A stretch of 64,000 nt of DNA. Origin: Acetobacter sp. UBA5411 (GTDB lineage: Bacteria > Pseudomonadota > Alphaproteobacteria > Acetobacterales > Acetobacteraceae). Position numbers and translations under genes: made by a program. The notes below the pieces were generated by a model that saw only the letters and a list, made by a program, of their open reading frames with translations, searched no databases and was not told the DNA's origin. The stretch's first letter is position 1, and every line of letters begins with the position of its first letter. The stretch lies in the NCBI RefSeq assembly GCF_002409645.1, contig NZ_DHNR01000005.1, positions 137,399 through 201,398 on the forward strand, written 5' to 3'. Shown here in pieces: positions 63,701 to 64,000 of the stretch.

Positions 63701-63872
63701 GCGGGGAGAGGTTACTGTAGGTCCATGCCACCGCAATGACGGGAATACCGATCTCAGGAAAGATATCTTGCGGCGTGCGAATGGCGGAAAGCACACCGGT
63801 TATGGCGATAAGGATGGCCATCACGACAAACGTATAGGGACGGGCAAGTGCCAGTAGAACAATTGCATTCAT
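60708..63872 (-). CDS. RND efflux pump inner-membrane transporter
   Basis: Proton-driven exporter, 1054 residues, usual length for the AcrB/HAE superfamily. It has 12 membrane segments and two large periplasmic loops. The TM4 relay reads GILVDEATV with Asp402-Glu403 where AcrB has two Asp, and the TM10 region reads GVATANSILVITF, so the Lys of AcrB (940) is replaced. It thus belongs to a divergent RND branch; the substrate is not predictable. First gene of the operon pump-adaptor-outer-membrane factor; no regulator lies within the window. Confidence 0.93.
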   Translation of the reverse strand: MNAIVLLALARPYTFVVMAILIAITGVLSAIRTPQDIFPEIGIPVIAVAWTYSNLSPQDMSGRIVLPFQRTLTTTVNNIEHIEGQSLTGIGVIKIFFQPGTDIRISNAQVTAIAQTILRQLPVGTTPPLILNYNASTVPIVQLALSGEGMTEQQLYDYGFNFIRNRLVTVPGAALPYPYGGRVRQIQMDLDPGKLQSRGVSAQDVGNALTTQTQITPAGFVKIGEYQYNFRLNNAPLSVELLNMLPVRTINGAVVRVRDVAHVRDGSTPQQNVVHVDGQRSALLTVLKSGATSTIAIVEGIKAMIPDATRGLPKQLKLRPVNDQSLFVRAAVDGVMREGAIAAGLTSLMILLFLGSWRSTLIVATSIPLSVMGAVVALSMLGETLNVMTLGGLALAVGILVDEATVTIENIERHLEMGKDVHTAIVDGSGEIIVPAFLSLVCICIVFVPMFYLPGVAGFLFVPMALSVMFAMTMSFILSRTLVPTMAMFLLRPHEDEKQPRQNIFTRFQQGFERRFEALRARYSALLGSILDYRGRFVAGFLCFAALSMGLLPFLGRNFFPQVDAGTMTLHVRGPIGMRIEETSALFQRIEKEIRQQVPADEIDSIADNIGLPTSAINVAYNASGTIGPQDGDILVALKENHHPTERYIRLLRRELPKAFPEASFAFLPSDITTQILNFGAPAPIDIQISGPNPDETRQFAERILRAIRPIDGLVDARIQQPGHYPELRFEADRTRINQLGLTEGDITNAIATSIAGTVQTAPLYWLDPHSMVTYPIAVQMPEYRISSLADIIGLPVTGVSTPQLQVLGALGAITRGTTSPVEAQYNIRSLIDVFAGGDGRDLGAIASDVQAALHRLEHDRPETVTVTLRGQYQAMTIAFSGMGFGLLGAIVLIYLLIVINFQSWTDPCIVVLALPGALAGICWMLFATHTPLSVPALTGAIMCMGVATANSILVITFCRDQLAEHGDALKAALTAGSTRLRPVIMTALAMVIGMLPMALGLGEGGEQNAPLGRAVIGGLIFATCASLFFVPSLFAVIYDRRARHGSDGAHAHG

Positions 63873-64000
63873 ACTACTTGCCTATTTTCTATCGACGATG
63901 ATGCCCTGTTGTTTAGAGATTATCGGCTTTCAGAGAACGCCCACCGCGCTGACTGGTTTGTCGGTAAGGGCGATAATTTTGAAACACGGATCGCTGTCTG

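Noticed and set aside
1..64000. CRISPR arrays, rRNA, prophage modules or toxin-antitoxin pairs
   Set aside because: I saw no regular repeats, ribosomal RNA stretches or phage structural genes.

Overview
The window looks like a chromosome segment of a motile acetic acid bacterium (Alphaproteobacteria, Acetobacteraceae). The reasons are an L-sorbosone/L-sorbose dehydrogenase pair of the type known from Gluconobacter, an OprB-type sugar porin, the alphaproteobacterial order lptA-lptB-rpoN-hpf, and a Caulobacter-like fliF-fliG-flbE/fliH-fliN-flbD flagellar operon. The genus cannot be fixed from the sequence alone.

Layout. 1-3.7 kb (+): end of lptA, then lptB, rpoN (sigma-54) and a long-form hibernation factor, closed by a 26-bp perfect palindrome with a T-run. 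3.8-11.9 kb (-): a seven-gene flagellar operon fliF-fliG-fliH-fliN-flbD-flhA-flhF, with fliF starting on TTG. 12.3-18.9 kb: housekeeping and accessory genes (nadK, a serine beta-lactamase-like lipoprotein, a diiron ferritin-like protein, a ClpP paralogue, an OmpA-like lipoprotein, tRNA-Glu with a clear promoter, glycerate 2-kinase).

19-40.3 kb: a catabolic region that I consider the main discovery. On the minus strand it holds a CoA-transferase, a TetR regulator, a ribose/xylose-type ABC importer (binding protein, two permeases, ATPase), a zinc alcohol dehydrogenase, an aldo/keto reductase, and a six-gene operon acyl-CoA dehydrogenase-SDR-DUF993 aldolase-like-sugar isomerase-etfB-etfA. Divergently on the plus strand lie L-sorbosone dehydrogenase and L-sorbose dehydrogenase homologues and an OprB porin. 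Five upstream regions share a 16-bp element close to GTAAC-CAGATA-GTTAC, an inverted repeat that looks like the operator of the TetR protein. It lies before the CoA-transferase, the tetR gene itself, the ABC operon, the acyl-CoA dehydrogenase operon and (more distantly) the sorbosone/sorbose pair. This suggests one regulon that imports and oxidises a sugar- or polyol-like compound and passes fragments through acyl-CoA chemistry. The substrate is unknown.

40.4-42.8 kb: a decayed IS5-family element, a PsiE-like membrane protein, a 51-residue lipoprotein and about 600 bp without a gene. 42.8-57.4 kb (+): a complete 13-gene nuoA-N operon of the Escherichia coli kind (fused nuoCD, 911-residue NuoG with the extra N7 cluster ligands), which is unlike the usual alphaproteobacterial complex I and suggests lateral acquisition. 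A CBS-domain protein follows. 58.1-63.9 kb (-): a three-gene RND efflux operon (pump, adaptor, outer-membrane factor).
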